Source of the DNA: Shewanella sp. MTB7
GTDB taxonomy: Bacteria; Pseudomonadota; Gammaproteobacteria; Enterobacterales; Shewanellaceae
Reading direction: 5' to 3'
NCBI RefSeq assembly: GCF_027571385.1
Contig: NZ_CP085636.1
Coordinates: forward strand, 6,117,001 to 6,181,000
DNA length: 64,000 nucleotides
Below the pieces are notes generated by a model. It worked only from the letters and a program-made list of their open reading frames with translations. It had not been told where the DNA came from and searched no databases. Made by a program: the position numbers and the translations under genes. The number at the start of each line of letters is the position of its first letter. Position 1 is the stretch's first letter. This document shows, one piece after another, positions 47,825 through 57,517 of the stretch.

Positions 47825-48485
47825 GTGCAGCCCCCATACGTCTGGATAGACTGGTCGTAAAGGCCAATACTGTGACCGCAAAAACCAATAAGACTAGAGA
47901 CATCTGTCCGGCACTGGCAAAATCGAAAGCTTGCACACTATCATAGATAGAGATGGCGATAGTCTTGGTCTCTCCTGCAATATTACCGCCCATCATCAAC
48001 ACCACACCAAACTCGCCTAAAACATGTGAGAAACAGAGCACTAAAGCGGTTAATACACCAGGCCATACCATAGGTAATTCAATCTTAAACAGCACCTTTA
48101 ATCGACTCATACCACAGCAGGCTGCCGCATCCCGAACATCTTCAGGCACAGCTTCAAACGCACGCTGAATAGGTTGAACAGCAAAGGGGATATTAACCAC
48201 AATAGAAGCAACCACTAAACCAGAGAAACTGAACACCAATTGATGACCGAATAAGCGCTCTAACATCTGTCCAAGCCAAGATTGACTGCCTAGCCCCACA
48301 AGCAGGTAATAACCGATAACGGTTGGAGGCAATACCAAGGGAACCATGATCAGGGCTTCAACCCATGACTTACCTCTAAATTGGCGATAAGCAAGAAAGC
48401 GACTCACGATTATCGCAAAAGGAATTAAGATCAACACTGTGACACTACTGAGTTTGACCGATAACAGCAGAGCTTCCCAATCCAT
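47805..48485 (-). CDS. modB: Molybdate ABC transporter permease
   Basis: 226 residues with five or so membrane helices and the EAA-loop region (AACCGMSRLKVLFKIELPM). Typical ModB motifs PLVLPPTVIGYYLL and VVLMMGGNIAGETKTI. Three bases separate it from modA. Confidence 0.93.
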   Translation of the reverse strand: MDWEALLLSVKLSSVTVLILIPFAIIVSRFLAYRQFRGKSWVEALIMVPLVLPPTVIGYYLLVGLGSQSWLGQMLERLFGHQLVFSFSGLVVASIVVNIPFAVQPIQRAFEAVPEDVRDAAACCGMSRLKVLFKIELPMVWPGVLTALVLCFSHVLGEFGVVLMMGGNIAGETKTIAISIYDSVQAFDFASAGQMSLVLLVFAVTVLAFTTSLSRRMGAAHVSRRR

Positions 48486-48488
48486 TAG

Positions 48489-49283
48489 TTAGTCACCTGT
48501 TATTACTTTAGTGGGTAGACCAAAGCCAAATTCACTGAATACCTGACGTGCGCTATCGGTTTGCAAAAACTGGTAAAACGCTCTCGCAGTGGGTCCCGCT
48601 TTATTGGTCAGCACCATACGCTGATAGATGGGAGCATGGAGCGACTCGGGTAGCGCCTGATAGTGCCCCATCTTCTGAAATTGCGGTGCGATGGCCAATG
48701 ATAGTGCGATGATACCGCCCTGAGTCGAGCCACTGACGGCAAACTGTGCCGCTTGAGCGACATTCTCACCATAAATGAGCTTTGGCGTGATGGACTCCCA
48801 TAAGCCAAATTGTTTTAGTAGGCCGCGAGCTCGCTCTCCATAAGGCGCATGATCTGGATTGGCAATAGCAAAACGCTTGAGTTCACCACTGTCGATTAAT
48901 GCCTTTAATCCCGTTAATTCAGGATCCAACTTAAGCGACGAGTTATTAGGTGCAACAATGGCAAGCCGACCCACGGCATAGAGAACGCCATCATCGACCG
49001 TCACACCTGACTTGGCTAGCTGCTCAATGTATTTTTCATCAGCCGACATAAATATTTGAAAAGGAGCACCATGTTGAATCTGCGCCACAAAGTTTCCCGA
49101 AGAGCCATAGGAAAGTCGTACCTTCGACCCAGTATCTTGAGTAAATTGCTTAGCAAGTTCATCCAGCGCAAACTTAATATTTGATGCAGCAGCAATTACT
49201 GGCACATCCTGCCCCGCTAACACCCCTTTACTCAATACCAATAGTGGCAGCAGTATGGATAGCATGATCACTCTTAACTTCAT
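48489..49283 (-). CDS. modA: Molybdate-binding periplasmic protein
   Basis: 264 residues. Signal peptide (VIMLSILLPLLVLSKGVLAG), then motifs AASNIKFALDELAKQF, YGSSGNFVAQIQHGAP, FMSADEKY and NPDHAPYGERA of ModA. It binds molybdate in the periplasm for ModBC. It follows moaE by 25 bp on the same strand, so uptake and cofactor genes appear to be co-transcribed. Confidence 0.94.
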   Translation of the reverse strand: MKLRVIMLSILLPLLVLSKGVLAGQDVPVIAAASNIKFALDELAKQFTQDTGSKVRLSYGSSGNFVAQIQHGAPFQIFMSADEKYIEQLAKSGVTVDDGVLYAVGRLAIVAPNNSSLKLDPELTGLKALIDSGELKRFAIANPDHAPYGERARGLLKQFGLWESITPKLIYGENVAQAAQFAVSGSTQGGIIALSLAIAPQFQKMGHYQALPESLHAPIYQRMVLTNKAGPTARAFYQFLQTDSARQVFSEFGFGLPTKVITGD

Positions 49284-49307
49284 TGAGCTATTCCCCTAGC
49301 AAACTAA

Positions 49308-49775
49308 TTATTTTTTATCCCACATCTTAGCAGCTTGTTCATCGGCATCTTTAGCTTCAACCCAACTTTTGCCTGTTTCACCAGCTTCTAACTTCCAAAA
49401 AGGTGCTTTAGTTTTAAGGAAATCGATCAAAAATTCACAGGCAGCAAAAGCGGCTTTTCGATGGGCGCTGGTCACGCCAATAAACACAATCTGTTCACCT
49501 AAGGCCATAGTGCCAACACGGTGTATGATGGTCACCTTGTTTAACGGCCAACGCTCACGAGCCTCGATAGCTATCTGCTTTAGCACCGCTTCGGTCATTC
49601 CAGGGTAATGCTCTAAGGTCAGATCCGTCACCACACTGCCATCGTTAAAGTCTCTAACTTTACCGACAAAAGTCACCACTGCGCCGTCACTATTATCGTC
49701 GGCGATCAGAGCATACTCTTCAGGCACACTGAAGTCCTGAGTCTGAACCAGCACTTTATTCAAAATAGCCGACAT
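49308..49775 (-). CDS. moaE: Molybdopterin synthase catalytic subunit MoaE
   Basis: 155 residues from ATG 49775, preceded by CAGGAGACTAATT. Motifs GAVVTFVGKVRDFNDG, LEHYPGMTE, IIHRVGTMALGEQIV, SAHRKAAFAACEFLIDFLKTKAPFWK (in parts) are those of MoaE. With thiocarboxylated MoaD it makes molybdopterin from precursor Z. An aberrant mini-ORF lies directly upstream. Confidence 0.94.
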   Translation of the reverse strand: MSAILNKVLVQTQDFSVPEEYALIADDNSDGAVVTFVGKVRDFNDGSVVTDLTLEHYPGMTEAVLKQIAIEARERWPLNKVTIIHRVGTMALGEQIVFIGVTSAHRKAAFAACEFLIDFLKTKAPFWKLEAGETGKSWVEAKDADEQAAKMWDKK

Positions 49776-49777
49776 AA

Positions 49778-49912
49778 TTAGTCTCCTGTTACTGGAGGGA
49801 AAGAGACATCTAGACCATAACGATTGCGATCGGCAACAAATGCCCACCTATCAATAACATTAAAGTCCTGAGTCTGAAACTCCCTACTCGCCTTACTCAA
49901 ATGTAATGGCAT
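49778..49912 (-). pseudogene. Chimeric MoaE/MoaD remnant (44-residue mini-ORF)
   Basis: ATG 49912 to TAA 49778. The first part (REFQTQDFNVIDRWAFVADR) resembles the MoaE N-terminus (VQTQDFSVPEEYALIADD). The end (VSFPPVTGD, then stop) resembles the MoaD C-terminus (VAFFPPVTGG, then stop). It looks like what remains after duplication of the moaD-end/moaE-start junction and a deletion. The intact genes on both sides mirror it. The ribosome-binding GGAGG comes from the end of moaD, so it may still be translated. Confidence 0.75.
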
Positions 49913-49914
49913 AA

Positions 49915-50166
49915 CTAGCCTCCGGTAACCGGTGGGAAAAATGCTACCTCATCGCCATCTTGAACTTGTGTATCCCAACCGCTAATGGTTTGGTTTACGG
50001 CGACAAGCAGTTTATCTGATGCTAATATTTTGCCCCACTTGTCATCCGTTGATGCAAGTGCAGCACGCAATGACTCGGCAGTAGTGATCTCGGAAGTTGC
50101 TTCAACTTGTCTAGAACTTTCGCCTAAAAGCTCTCTCACCTGTGCAAAAAACAAAACATTAATCAT
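49915..50166 (-). CDS. moaD: Molybdopterin synthase sulfur carrier MoaD
   Basis: 83 residues from ATG 50166 (MINVLFFAQVRELLGE), ubiquitin-like, ending in the required GG (FFPPVTGG). The terminal glycine is adenylated by MoeB and carries sulfur to MoaE. It lies four bases after the moaC stop. Confidence 0.93.
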   Translation of the reverse strand: MINVLFFAQVRELLGESSRQVEATSEITTAESLRAALASTDDKWGKILASDKLLVAVNQTISGWDTQVQDGDEVAFFPPVTGG

Positions 50167-50170
50167 GATT

Positions 50171-50647
50171 TTATACCTTAAAATGACCTGACTTACCGCC
50201 ACGTTTCTCTAACAGACGAGTCTGCGAGATCACCATATCTTTCTGTACCGCTTTACACATGTCATAAATGGTTAACGCCGCAACAGAAGCCGCCATAAGT
50301 GCTTCCATTTCAACACCAGTTTTACCCGACAACTTACATAAGCTAGTGATACGAACTCGACTATGCTCAGGTTGAGCTTCAAGTTCAACTTCAACTTTAG
50401 TCAACATCAGCGGATGACAAAGAGGAATAAGATCTGAGGTTTTCTTCGCCGCTTGGATCCCTGCAATACGTGCAGTAGCGAAAACGTCACCTTTGTGATG
50501 GCTGCCACTCATGATCATCTCAAGCGTTGCTGGAGCCATCTCAATAAAGGCTTCAGCACGGGCTTCCCTTTCTGTTATTGCTTTGTCTGTCACATCAACC
50601 ATGTGGGCATTACCATCGGCATTGATATGGGTAAATTTATTACTCAT
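50171..50647 (-). CDS. moaC: Cyclic pyranopterin monophosphate synthase MoaC
   Basis: 158 residues. Typical motifs [27 protein letters not shown] (in parts), [39 protein letters not shown] and KRGGKSGHF. Works after MoaA to form precursor Z. About 150 bp separate it from moaA, which is upstream. Confidence 0.95.
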   Translation of the reverse strand: MSNKFTHINADGNAHMVDVTDKAITEREARAEAFIEMAPATLEMIMSGSHHKGDVFATARIAGIQAAKKTSDLIPLCHPLMLTKVEVELEAQPEHSRVRITSLCKLSGKTGVEMEALMAASVAALTIYDMCKAVQKDMVISQTRLLEKRGGKSGHFKV

Positions 50648-50800
50648 TTATTTAAACCTTATTTTTTAGCAAATACTTTTATAGATACAATATAAGATGG
50701 CAGGGATCACAGACCTATACATCGACTTAATGGTCCCCGAAAATTAACGACTTAATCAAGCTCAACTAAGTACTGAGCTATGCCTATGATACCGTCGTAT

Positions 50801-51781
50801 TTAGCCTCCGATAGAGGCTAAATGTTGAGTCACGCCGGTAATACCGTCATGGAGGAAATGCGTTTCTTTCTTCTGGGCGAGTTGTCCATGAAGACGCTGA
50901 ACTAACTCAGGTCTTTGGGATGCATCTTGCAGCAAATCTCTGAGATCGACACCATTTTCAGTAAACAAACATAGGTGTAGTTTACCGTTAGCAGACACAC
51001 GTAATCGATTACAGCTGGCACAGAAATGCTTGTCATAGGGCATAATCAAGCCGATACGCCCCTTATGATCACTACGGCTAAAATTTTGTGCGGGGCCATC
51101 ATCCACCGCAGATTGGTCAAGGCTCCAACCATCAGCAATAAGCTGAGATCTGATATCCGCTCCCGCTAAATGATGTGCCTGAAAATAGTCACGACCAAGC
51201 CCAGTTTCCATCAGTTCAATAAAACGTAGGTCTATCGGAGTATTTTTAATCCAGTGGAGAAAACGTGGCAGATCTTTATCGTTCAAACCTTTAAGCAGAA
51301 CGGCATTGATCTTCACTCGCTCGAATCCAGCATCAAGAGCAGCATCGATGCCTCGCATCACCTCACCGAACTTATTTTCACCTGTGATTTGATAGAACAT
51401 CTTAGGATCTAAGCTGTCGACAGAGACATTAATGCGCCTTAATCCTGCGTCGTACCACTCTCGCGCATGCTTCTCTAAACGATAGCCGTTTGTTGTTGTC
51501 GCGATAGTGGTGATTTTATCGTTATCGGCAACAGCACGAATAATATCGGTAAAGTCTTTGCGCAATGTAGGTTCGCCACCTGTGATACGGATCTTTTGAG
51601 TACCGACCTCAGCAAAGGCGGCAACCAAATTCTCTATTTCACTGAGCGCCATAAACTTAGAACGACCATTTGGCCGGTATCCATCTGGGAGGCAATAAGT
51701 GCATTTGAAGTTGCATACATCAGTCACTGACATACGCAAATAGTGAAATCTTCGACCAAAATTGTCTTGTAGTTGAGACAT
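50801..51781 (-). CDS. moaA: GTP 3',8-cyclase MoaA
   Basis: 326 residues from ATG 51781. Radical SAM CxxxCxxC in TDVCNFKCTYCLPDG, C-terminal cluster in FCASCNRLRVSANGKLHLCL, and the conserved C-terminal GG (LASIGG). It starts Moco synthesis from GTP. AAAGGTG, part of the riboswitch, serves as the ribosome-binding site. Confidence 0.96.
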   Translation of the reverse strand: MSQLQDNFGRRFHYLRMSVTDVCNFKCTYCLPDGYRPNGRSKFMALSEIENLVAAFAEVGTQKIRITGGEPTLRKDFTDIIRAVADNDKITTIATTTNGYRLEKHAREWYDAGLRRINVSVDSLDPKMFYQITGENKFGEVMRGIDAALDAGFERVKINAVLLKGLNDKDLPRFLHWIKNTPIDLRFIELMETGLGRDYFQAHHLAGADIRSQLIADGWSLDQSAVDDGPAQNFSRSDHKGRIGLIMPYDKHFCASCNRLRVSANGKLHLCLFTENGVDLRDLLQDASQRPELVQRLHGQLAQKKETHFLHDGITGVTQHLASIGG

Positions 51782-51784
51782 GAT

Positions 51785-51907
51785 CACCTTTCCAAGTAAG
51801 GGGAGGTGAGAGAATTTCTTATCACACCCCGGTGGCGTTATTGCCACGGCTTAGCGTCCATATCTGTTGACGTAGGACAAAAAGCTCGGAGAACCGTCAG
51901 TGAGTAA
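51785..51907 (-). ncRNA. Moco riboswitch (moaA leader)
   Basis: On the minus strand, blocks match the E. coli moaA leader in order: CTCCGAGC, GTCC/GGAC, GCCGTGGCAAT, CGCCACCGGGGTG, CACCTCCCC and GGAAAGGTG, ending just before the moaA ATG. It is expected to lower translation of moaA when cofactor is plentiful. The last stem covers the ribosome-binding site. Confidence 0.85.
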
Positions 51908-52126
51908 TTATAGGCCTATTTAATCCTCCAACCCTAGCTTTAAAGCCTAATTTCTTGCTTCCGATCAATTTTTCATTAACATTTTGCGACACAGCTCACC
52001 CTTGCCAAACGGATAGAGTAGACTCAAGTCACTGTATAAACTCTGTGCCATTGCCTGATTTTGTTGTAAGGTGGAAGCATGATTAAAACACCCGTTTAGC
52101 GGGGAGATGTATCTAGAGGAGAAGTG

Positions 52127-53776
52127 ATGGAACGCGAATCAATGGAGTTTGATGTCGTTATTGTTGGAGCAGGCCCAGCAGGCTTAGCTACAGCGTGCCG
52201 ACTGATGCAAGTATCAAAGGACAGTGGACTAGACATCACCGTCTGTGTAGTAGAAAAAGGTTCAGAAGTAGGTGCCCATATTCTTTCTGGTGCAGTGTTT
52301 GAACCGAAAGTACTCGGAGAGTTATTTCCCAATTGGCGCGACACTGGTGCTCCGCTCCATACAAGTGTGGTGAGTGATGAAATTCACATGCTAAGTTCCC
52401 CTACATCATCACGAATAATGCCCAACGCCCTACTCCCCAAAACCATGCACAATGAAGGCAACTACATCATCAGTGTCGGCAATCTAACCCGTTGGTTAGC
52501 TGAACGTGCCGAAGAGCTCGGTGTCGAAATTTTCCCAGGTTTTCCCGCCAGTGGTTTGCTCTTCAATGAAGATCAAAGCGTTAAAGGCATACTTATAGGC
52601 GACATGGGCGTTGGTGCTGACGGTAAAGAGAAAAGTAGCTATGAGCCAGGCGTGGAACTGCATGCTAAGTACACCATCTTCAGCGAAGGTTGTCGTGGTC
52701 ACCTTGGAAAGCAATTAATTGAAAAATACCATCTCGATAATGGTAAGACCCCGCAACATTATGGCTTAGGTTTTAAAGAGATCTGGAAAGTTCCCAGTGA
52801 GCAGCATGAGCTAGGTAAAGTGGTACACACAGGTGGCTGGCCACTCAACGATGGCGCATCCGGTGGCGGTTTCCTCTACCACCTTGAGGATAATCAGATT
52901 GCCGTCGGCTTAATTGTCGATCTCAATTATCAAAATCCTCATCTCAGTCCCTTCGATGAGTTTCAACGTTATAAAACACACCCAGCAATCGCTAAATACC
53001 TCGTCGGTGGTGAGCGTTTAAGTTATGGCGCACGAGCCATCACTAAAGGTGGATTAAACTCTCTGCCTAAGATGACCTTCCCAGGTGGACTCATCATAGG
53101 TTGCAATGCTGGCACCCTGAACTTTGCCAAGATAAAAGGCACGCACACGGCAATGAAGAGTGGCATGATCGCAGCGGAGACCGTAGCACAAGCACTATTC
53201 GCTGGCGTGACAGGCGAAAAAGATCTCGATTGCTATGCTGAAAGATTCGAGAAAAGCTGGTTGCAAGATGAGCTTTATAAGTCGCGTAACTTCGGCCCTG
53301 CCATGCACAAATTTGGCACTTATCTCGGTGGTGCATTTAATTTTATCGACCAAAATTGGTTTGGTGGTAAGTTCCCCATCACCTTAAGGGATGAGAAGCC
53401 TGACTATGCTCAGATGGCTGAAACCGGTGCTTACAATAAGATTGATTATCCTAAGCCCGATGGTAAGTTAAGCTTCGATAAACTCTCATCTGTGTACTTA
53501 TCTAACACCTTCCACGAAGAAGATCAGCTCTGTCATCTGAAACTCAAAGATGCTCGGATCCCTATCGACATCAACTTAGTTAAGTTCAATGAACCCGCTC
53601 AACGATACTGTCCGGCTGGTGTTTATGAGGTGATTGAAGAGGAAGGTGAAAACAAGTTTGTCATCAATAGCCAAAACTGTATTCACTGCAAGACCTGTGA
53701 TATCAAAGATCCAAGCCAGAATATCACTTGGGTCACCCCAGAGGGCGGCGGCGGACCTAACTATCCCAATATGTAA
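52127..53776 (+). CDS. Electron-transfer flavoprotein:ubiquinone oxidoreductase
   Basis: 549 residues. FAD-binding GAGPAGLATACRL at the N-terminus, central quinone-binding domain and a C-terminal 4Fe-4S cluster site (RYCPAGVYE, NCIHCKTCDIKDPSQNI) as in ETF-QO. It passes electrons from ETF, reduced by acyl-CoA dehydrogenases, to ubiquinone. ATG 52127 follows AGGAG; a GTG three bases earlier is also open. It is divergent from moaA. No etfAB genes are adjacent. Confidence 0.95.
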   Translation: MERESMEFDVVIVGAGPAGLATACRLMQVSKDSGLDITVCVVEKGSEVGAHILSGAVFEPKVLGELFPNWRDTGAPLHTSVVSDEIHMLSSPTSSRIMPNALLPKTMHNEGNYIISVGNLTRWLAERAEELGVEIFPGFPASGLLFNEDQSVKGILIGDMGVGADGKEKSSYEPGVELHAKYTIFSEGCRGHLGKQLIEKYHLDNGKTPQHYGLGFKEIWKVPSEQHELGKVVHTGGWPLNDGASGGGFLYHLEDNQIAVGLIVDLNYQNPHLSPFDEFQRYKTHPAIAKYLVGGERLSYGARAITKGGLNSLPKMTFPGGLIIGCNAGTLNFAKIKGTHTAMKSGMIAAETVAQALFAGVTGEKDLDCYAERFEKSWLQDELYKSRNFGPAMHKFGTYLGGAFNFIDQNWFGGKFPITLRDEKPDYAQMAETGAYNKIDYPKPDGKLSFDKLSSVYLSNTFHEEDQLCHLKLKDARIPIDINLVKFNEPAQRYCPAGVYEVIEEEGENKFVINSQNCIHCKTCDIKDPSQNITWVTPEGGGGPNYPNM

Positions 53777-53797
53777 AAAATAGGTCATAAACAGGCA

Positions 53798-53840
53798 AAG
53801 TACGCTCCTATACTCCTTAGTATAAGAGCGTACTTTTATT
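53798..53840 (+). terminator. ETF-QO terminator
   Basis: GTACGCTC-c-TATACT pairs with AGTATA-a-GAGCGTAC across a CCTT loop, followed by TTTTATT. Confidence 0.85.
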
Positions 53841-54041
53841 ACAAATGTGAATAAGTCATTGCACTTTAGTCAAAAAATAACCATAATTCTAAACTCTAAT
53901 AAAGCGTAAATTTCATATCAAGCGCTCAAAATCCTACAAAGCTTTCTCTTAATTACAATCAGAAATACAGCTCCAAGTTTTGATTGATCAATTCTGTCTA
54001 TCACTTTCGCCATCTGACATAAATTTAGCAAGTAGCCAATA

Positions 54042-55958
54042 ATGAAATTAAATATGCTTACCATCAAACAAAAGATCATTCTCACTGTCACCCTAGCCGT
54101 ACTCCTGTCGACGATTTTAGTCGGTGTACTGAGCCAGCGTAGTGCAGAGCAAGTCATTGAACAACGAATGCTAACCTCTGAAATGCCCAACATGTTGCTG
54201 CAGATCCGCAACAAGATAGAACTAGATATTAATACCATGATGAATGCAGCCGAACAGCTTGCAAACTCACCTATGTTGATAAAATGGTTAGAGGATGGTC
54301 GTCCTGCAGAGAGTGAAGCGCTAGTTACCCAGCAACTGCAAGATATTAAGAAGCAGTATGGGCTTACTCAGTCCTCTTTTGCCGACAGAGAGACCGCTGC
54401 TTACTACACCCAAGATGGTTTTTTGCGACAATTAACTCCTACGCAAGATAATTGGTTCTTCGATTTTAAAAGTAGTGGCAAAGAGCGCATGCTCAATGTA
54501 TTCACCGAAGCCAATGGTGAGGTCAAACTATTTATAAACTATCAGAATCCCTATGGTCGTGGACTGGTTGGTCTCGCTAAATCACTTGGCGATATGGTTG
54601 AATTATTAACCTCATTTAAAATTGAACAGACTGGCTTCGTCTACCTTGTGGACGCCCAAGGCTTGGTCAAACTTCACCCTGACACAAGCAAGATAGATCG
54701 CAGTACACTCAATGATGCTTACCATGATAGTCGCATCAACAAGCTGTTAAATCCAAATGAGTTCAACTTGATCAAAACCGAAATTGATGGCGAGCCTATG
54801 TTAGTGGCTAGCACGTACATTCCCTCTATGAATTGGTTTCTTGTCGCTCAAGTACCTGAATCAGAGATTTTTGCACTGCTGAAGGACTCAGCTTATCAGA
54901 CCCTATTTTGGACTCTGTTGATTGCGGCTGCCTTCATTATATTGGCCATCGTTGTTGCTGGCTCTGTGAGTCGTCCTATCTCAGTTGTCGCCTCTATGTT
55001 ACAAGACATCGGCGAAGGTGAAGGCGATCTACGTCAACGCCTCCCTGTTGAGGGAAATGATGAGCTCACTCAGCTTGCTAAAGGGTTTAACAGTTTTATC
55101 AGTAAGATTCAGAGCTCGATAATTGAAGTGACTGAAGCCAGCGAACAACTCAGCCTTTCGGCAAAAGATGTCGCGATTCAGGCAAAACAAACTCTCTCTG
55201 ATAGCCAACTGCAAAAAGATCAGACTCTGATGGTGGTTGCTGCGATAAATGAGATGGGAGCAACGGTTAATGAGATTGCAGGAAATGCAGCTCAAGCTGC
55301 TGATACAGCAAGGGATGCCGACTCTGAATCTAACTCAGGACAAGTAGTCGTACTGCGTGCAAAAGATACAATCAACCAACTCTCAGACGACGTAGAATCT
55401 GTTGGTGAGGTCATCGAATCTTTAGCTGTTCACACTAAATCCATTGGCGGTATTTTAGATGTAATACGCGCAATATCGGAGCAGACAAATCTTTTAGCAC
55501 TCAATGCTGCTATCGAAGCTGCACGTGCCGGTGAAGCTGGACGTGGCTTTGCTGTTGTTGCCGATGAAGTTAGAAATCTAGCTTCTCGTACAGCAACATC
55601 GACAAATGAAGTACAGTTAATGATAGATAAATTGCAAACAGAAGCGGGCAGAGCAGTCGATGCCATGACTCAAAGTCGCTCACGTTCCCAAGAAGGGGTG
55701 ATTGCCGTTGATGAGGCGAGTCGGTCACTGTCAGGGATCAGCGACCAGATAGGTCAGATCACAGACATGAATATTCAAGTGGCGGCGGCGACCGAAGAGC
55801 AATCAACGGTTGTGGAAGATATTAATCGTAATGTCACCGAGATCAACGATATCACTCAGAGAACCGCAGACACAGCAGAAGCGGTAGCCCAAGCGAGTCA
55901 ATCACTGAGCCATCTGGCCCATAGGTTGGATAATTTAGTGGCAGGCTTTAAGGTTTAA
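54042..55958 (+). CDS. Methyl-accepting chemotaxis protein with Cache sensor
   Basis: 638 residues. TM1 about 10-30, periplasmic dCache-like region (residues 31-285) with [14 protein letters not shown] and [17 protein letters not shown]2 about 290-310, HAMP to about 370, then a long cytoplasmic signalling domain with hairpin tip [21 protein letters not shown] and [14 protein letters not shown]. It relays ligand binding to CheA/CheW. The ligand is unknown; many dCache_1 receptors bind amino acids. No che genes are adjacent. Confidence 0.93.
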   Translation: MKLNMLTIKQKIILTVTLAVLLSTILVGVLSQRSAEQVIEQRMLTSEMPNMLLQIRNKIELDINTMMNAAEQLANSPMLIKWLEDGRPAESEALVTQQLQDIKKQYGLTQSSFADRETAAYYTQDGFLRQLTPTQDNWFFDFKSSGKERMLNVFTEANGEVKLFINYQNPYGRGLVGLAKSLGDMVELLTSFKIEQTGFVYLVDAQGLVKLHPDTSKIDRSTLNDAYHDSRINKLLNPNEFNLIKTEIDGEPMLVASTYIPSMNWFLVAQVPESEIFALLKDSAYQTLFWTLLIAAAFIILAIVVAGSVSRPISVVASMLQDIGEGEGDLRQRLPVEGNDELTQLAKGFNSFISKIQSSIIEVTEASEQLSLSAKDVAIQAKQTLSDSQLQKDQTLMVVAAINEMGATVNEIAGNAAQAADTARDADSESNSGQVVVLRAKDTINQLSDDVESVGEVIESLAVHTKSIGGILDVIRAISEQTNLLALNAAIEAARAGEAGRGFAVVADEVRNLASRTATSTNEVQLMIDKLQTEAGRAVDAMTQSRSRSQEGVIAVDEASRSLSGISDQIGQITDMNIQVAAATEEQSTVVEDINRNVTEINDITQRTADTAEAVAQASQSLSHLAHRLDNLVAGFKV

Positions 55959-55961
55959 TAC

Positions 55962-56253
55962 CAAACAGTATAAAGATATGATCGCTCAGCGAGAATTTAG
56001 CGCTTCTGAGGCAAGGTCATTAATTGCTCCTACATTAACGACATTCAGAACATCCATGTTCTTTGCAACGAGTAAAGAACATAGTTGAACTAGGTTTAAT
56101 ACCAATTACATTAAGTATCTGTTCATTCAGCGGGATACGCTAAAGCTCACCTTTTAGGCGTGTTTTGGCTGCCGACTCCTACGTTGAATGAGCTCACAAG
56201 GGAATAACCATTCCATCATTCGCCTTGAATTAGTTTGCCAAAAAACACGCTGA
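55962..56253. mobile_element. Second MITE-like copy, composite
   Basis: The left end ATACCAAACAGTATAAAGAT and TGATCGCTCAGCGAGA match the 6374-6638 element. The right portion (GTGTTTTGGCTGCC through TTGAATTAGTTTGCCAAAAA) also matches. The middle is different: it holds GAACATCCATGTTC and a new ATACCAATTACATTAAGTAT start, as if a related element landed inside. The right terminal repeat is missing. It lies between convergent genes and nearly reaches a stop codon. Confidence 0.75.
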
Positions 56254-56258
56254 TTTGA

Positions 56259-56639
56259 TTAGCTAGGTGGTTTTAAAAATTTGATCGACATGGGGTATCG
56301 ATAACTTATCCCTTCACTTGCTTTTATCGATGCAATGATGGTAAATACGATATCAGCAATCGCCAGTAAACCAATCAGAATAAAACCTATCCCTACCAAC
56401 ATCAAAATCGCACTGATCAACATGTAGATCATTAAGCTTAACTTAAAATTTAAGCAGTTACGCCCACACTCATCGACAAACGGCATCTCATCACGCTTGG
56501 TCAACCACACTATCAGTGGACCCAATATGCTGCCGAAAGGGATAAAATAACCAGCAAAGCTTGAAACGCTCACAGCAATGCCCATGTTTCTCTCATCTTG
56601 GCTGAGCTCTTTTTCTTCTACCTGAGCTGCTTCTGTCAC
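56259..56639 (-). CDS. DUF4870 membrane protein
   Basis: 126 residues from GTG 56639, preceded by GGAGAG at seven bases, a better start than the ATG 48 bases upstream. Three membrane helices (FAGYFIPFGSILGPLIVW, SLMIYMLISAILMLVGIGFI, ILIGLLAIADIVFTIIASI), with the conserved CGRNCLNFKLS between the first two. Tic20-like/DUF4870 family, function unknown. Preceded by a MOSC gene convergent-free on the same strand. Confidence 0.8.
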   Translation of the reverse strand: MTEAAQVEEKELSQDERNMGIAVSVSSFAGYFIPFGSILGPLIVWLTKRDEMPFVDECGRNCLNFKLSLMIYMLISAILMLVGIGFILIGLLAIADIVFTIIASIKASEGISYRYPMSIKFLKPPS

Positions 56640-56706
56640 GCTTTCTCTCCTTGAGTTGAAAATCCTGAGTGGCCCTAAACTGATCACCTATTTAGTCGAG
56701 TTGGTA

Positions 56707-57405
56707 TTATATTCCTTCGGGACCAAACAGGCGCATCTGCCAGTCCTCAATTTTCTGATTATCTAACCTTCTCTGTACGCTATTTACCCAAGCGTTAGCC
56801 AGACCCTCACAACTTGCGAGACGGTCATAAGCTTTAGCGTCAAACTCTGGAGAAAAATAGATCGCCATAGCATCTCGAACACTCATATCAGTGCGACGCT
56901 CAATTAGATATAGACTATCATTTTGTTGAATTACACCTGGTTTGATCACTCGATAAAACCATCCACATAAACCACGGGTTTGCATCGCTAACGCAAACTC
57001 TTTATGACCAAATTGTTGATTTAACTTGAAGCATGGCGATCTTGGCTGGGTCACCTGTAACTCAACCTCACCGATAGTTATGATGTCGCCAATGTTGACC
57101 AGAGTTTCATCCAATCCCACAGTGCTAATATTCTCGCCCATAGAGGGAGCATCCTTAAAACCATTCATCATATCCCAGCGACGATATTGGCCATAATGCT
57201 CACGGGGAAAGTGATGCAGCACTCTGTCTAATCCACCATGATGCTTAGGATCTGCCTGAGCATCGCCAGAGACGGTTTCAACATTTACGGTTAGTGTGGA
57301 AGAAGAGTACTTATTGGCAATAGCACTAATAATGCCTGAAGTTTGGCTGAGCTCTTCGCCCAGATATAAACCCGATAAATGTTTAACCAGTAATTGCCCC
57401 GACAT
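56707..57405 (-). CDS. MOSC domain protein (YiiM-like)
   Basis: 232 residues from ATG 57405 with AGGAG seven bases upstream. The MOSC core includes HHGGLDRVLHHFPREHY, GENISTVGLDE, GDIITIGEVELQVTQPRSPCFKL with the cysteine expected to carry sulfur. The YiiM group binds molybdenum cofactor and reduces N-hydroxylated compounds. It is the only likely Moco user near the Moco genes, though 5 kb from moaA. Confidence 0.88.
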   Translation of the reverse strand: MSGQLLVKHLSGLYLGEELSQTSGIISAIANKYSSSTLTVNVETVSGDAQADPKHHGGLDRVLHHFPREHYGQYRRWDMMNGFKDAPSMGENISTVGLDETLVNIGDIITIGEVELQVTQPRSPCFKLNQQFGHKEFALAMQTRGLCGWFYRVIKPGVIQQNDSLYLIERRTDMSVRDAMAIYFSPEFDAKAYDRLASCEGLANAWVNSVQRRLDNQKIEDWQMRLFGPEGI

Positions 57406-57517
57406 CAACCCACTCCTTAAGTCACTTCTAAAAATAATAAACTAATACAAATCTTAGCTTGAGGCCATTGGCATTTAGATACTTTAACCTGAAAGAGAAT
57501 TTAGATATAGCGCATCA

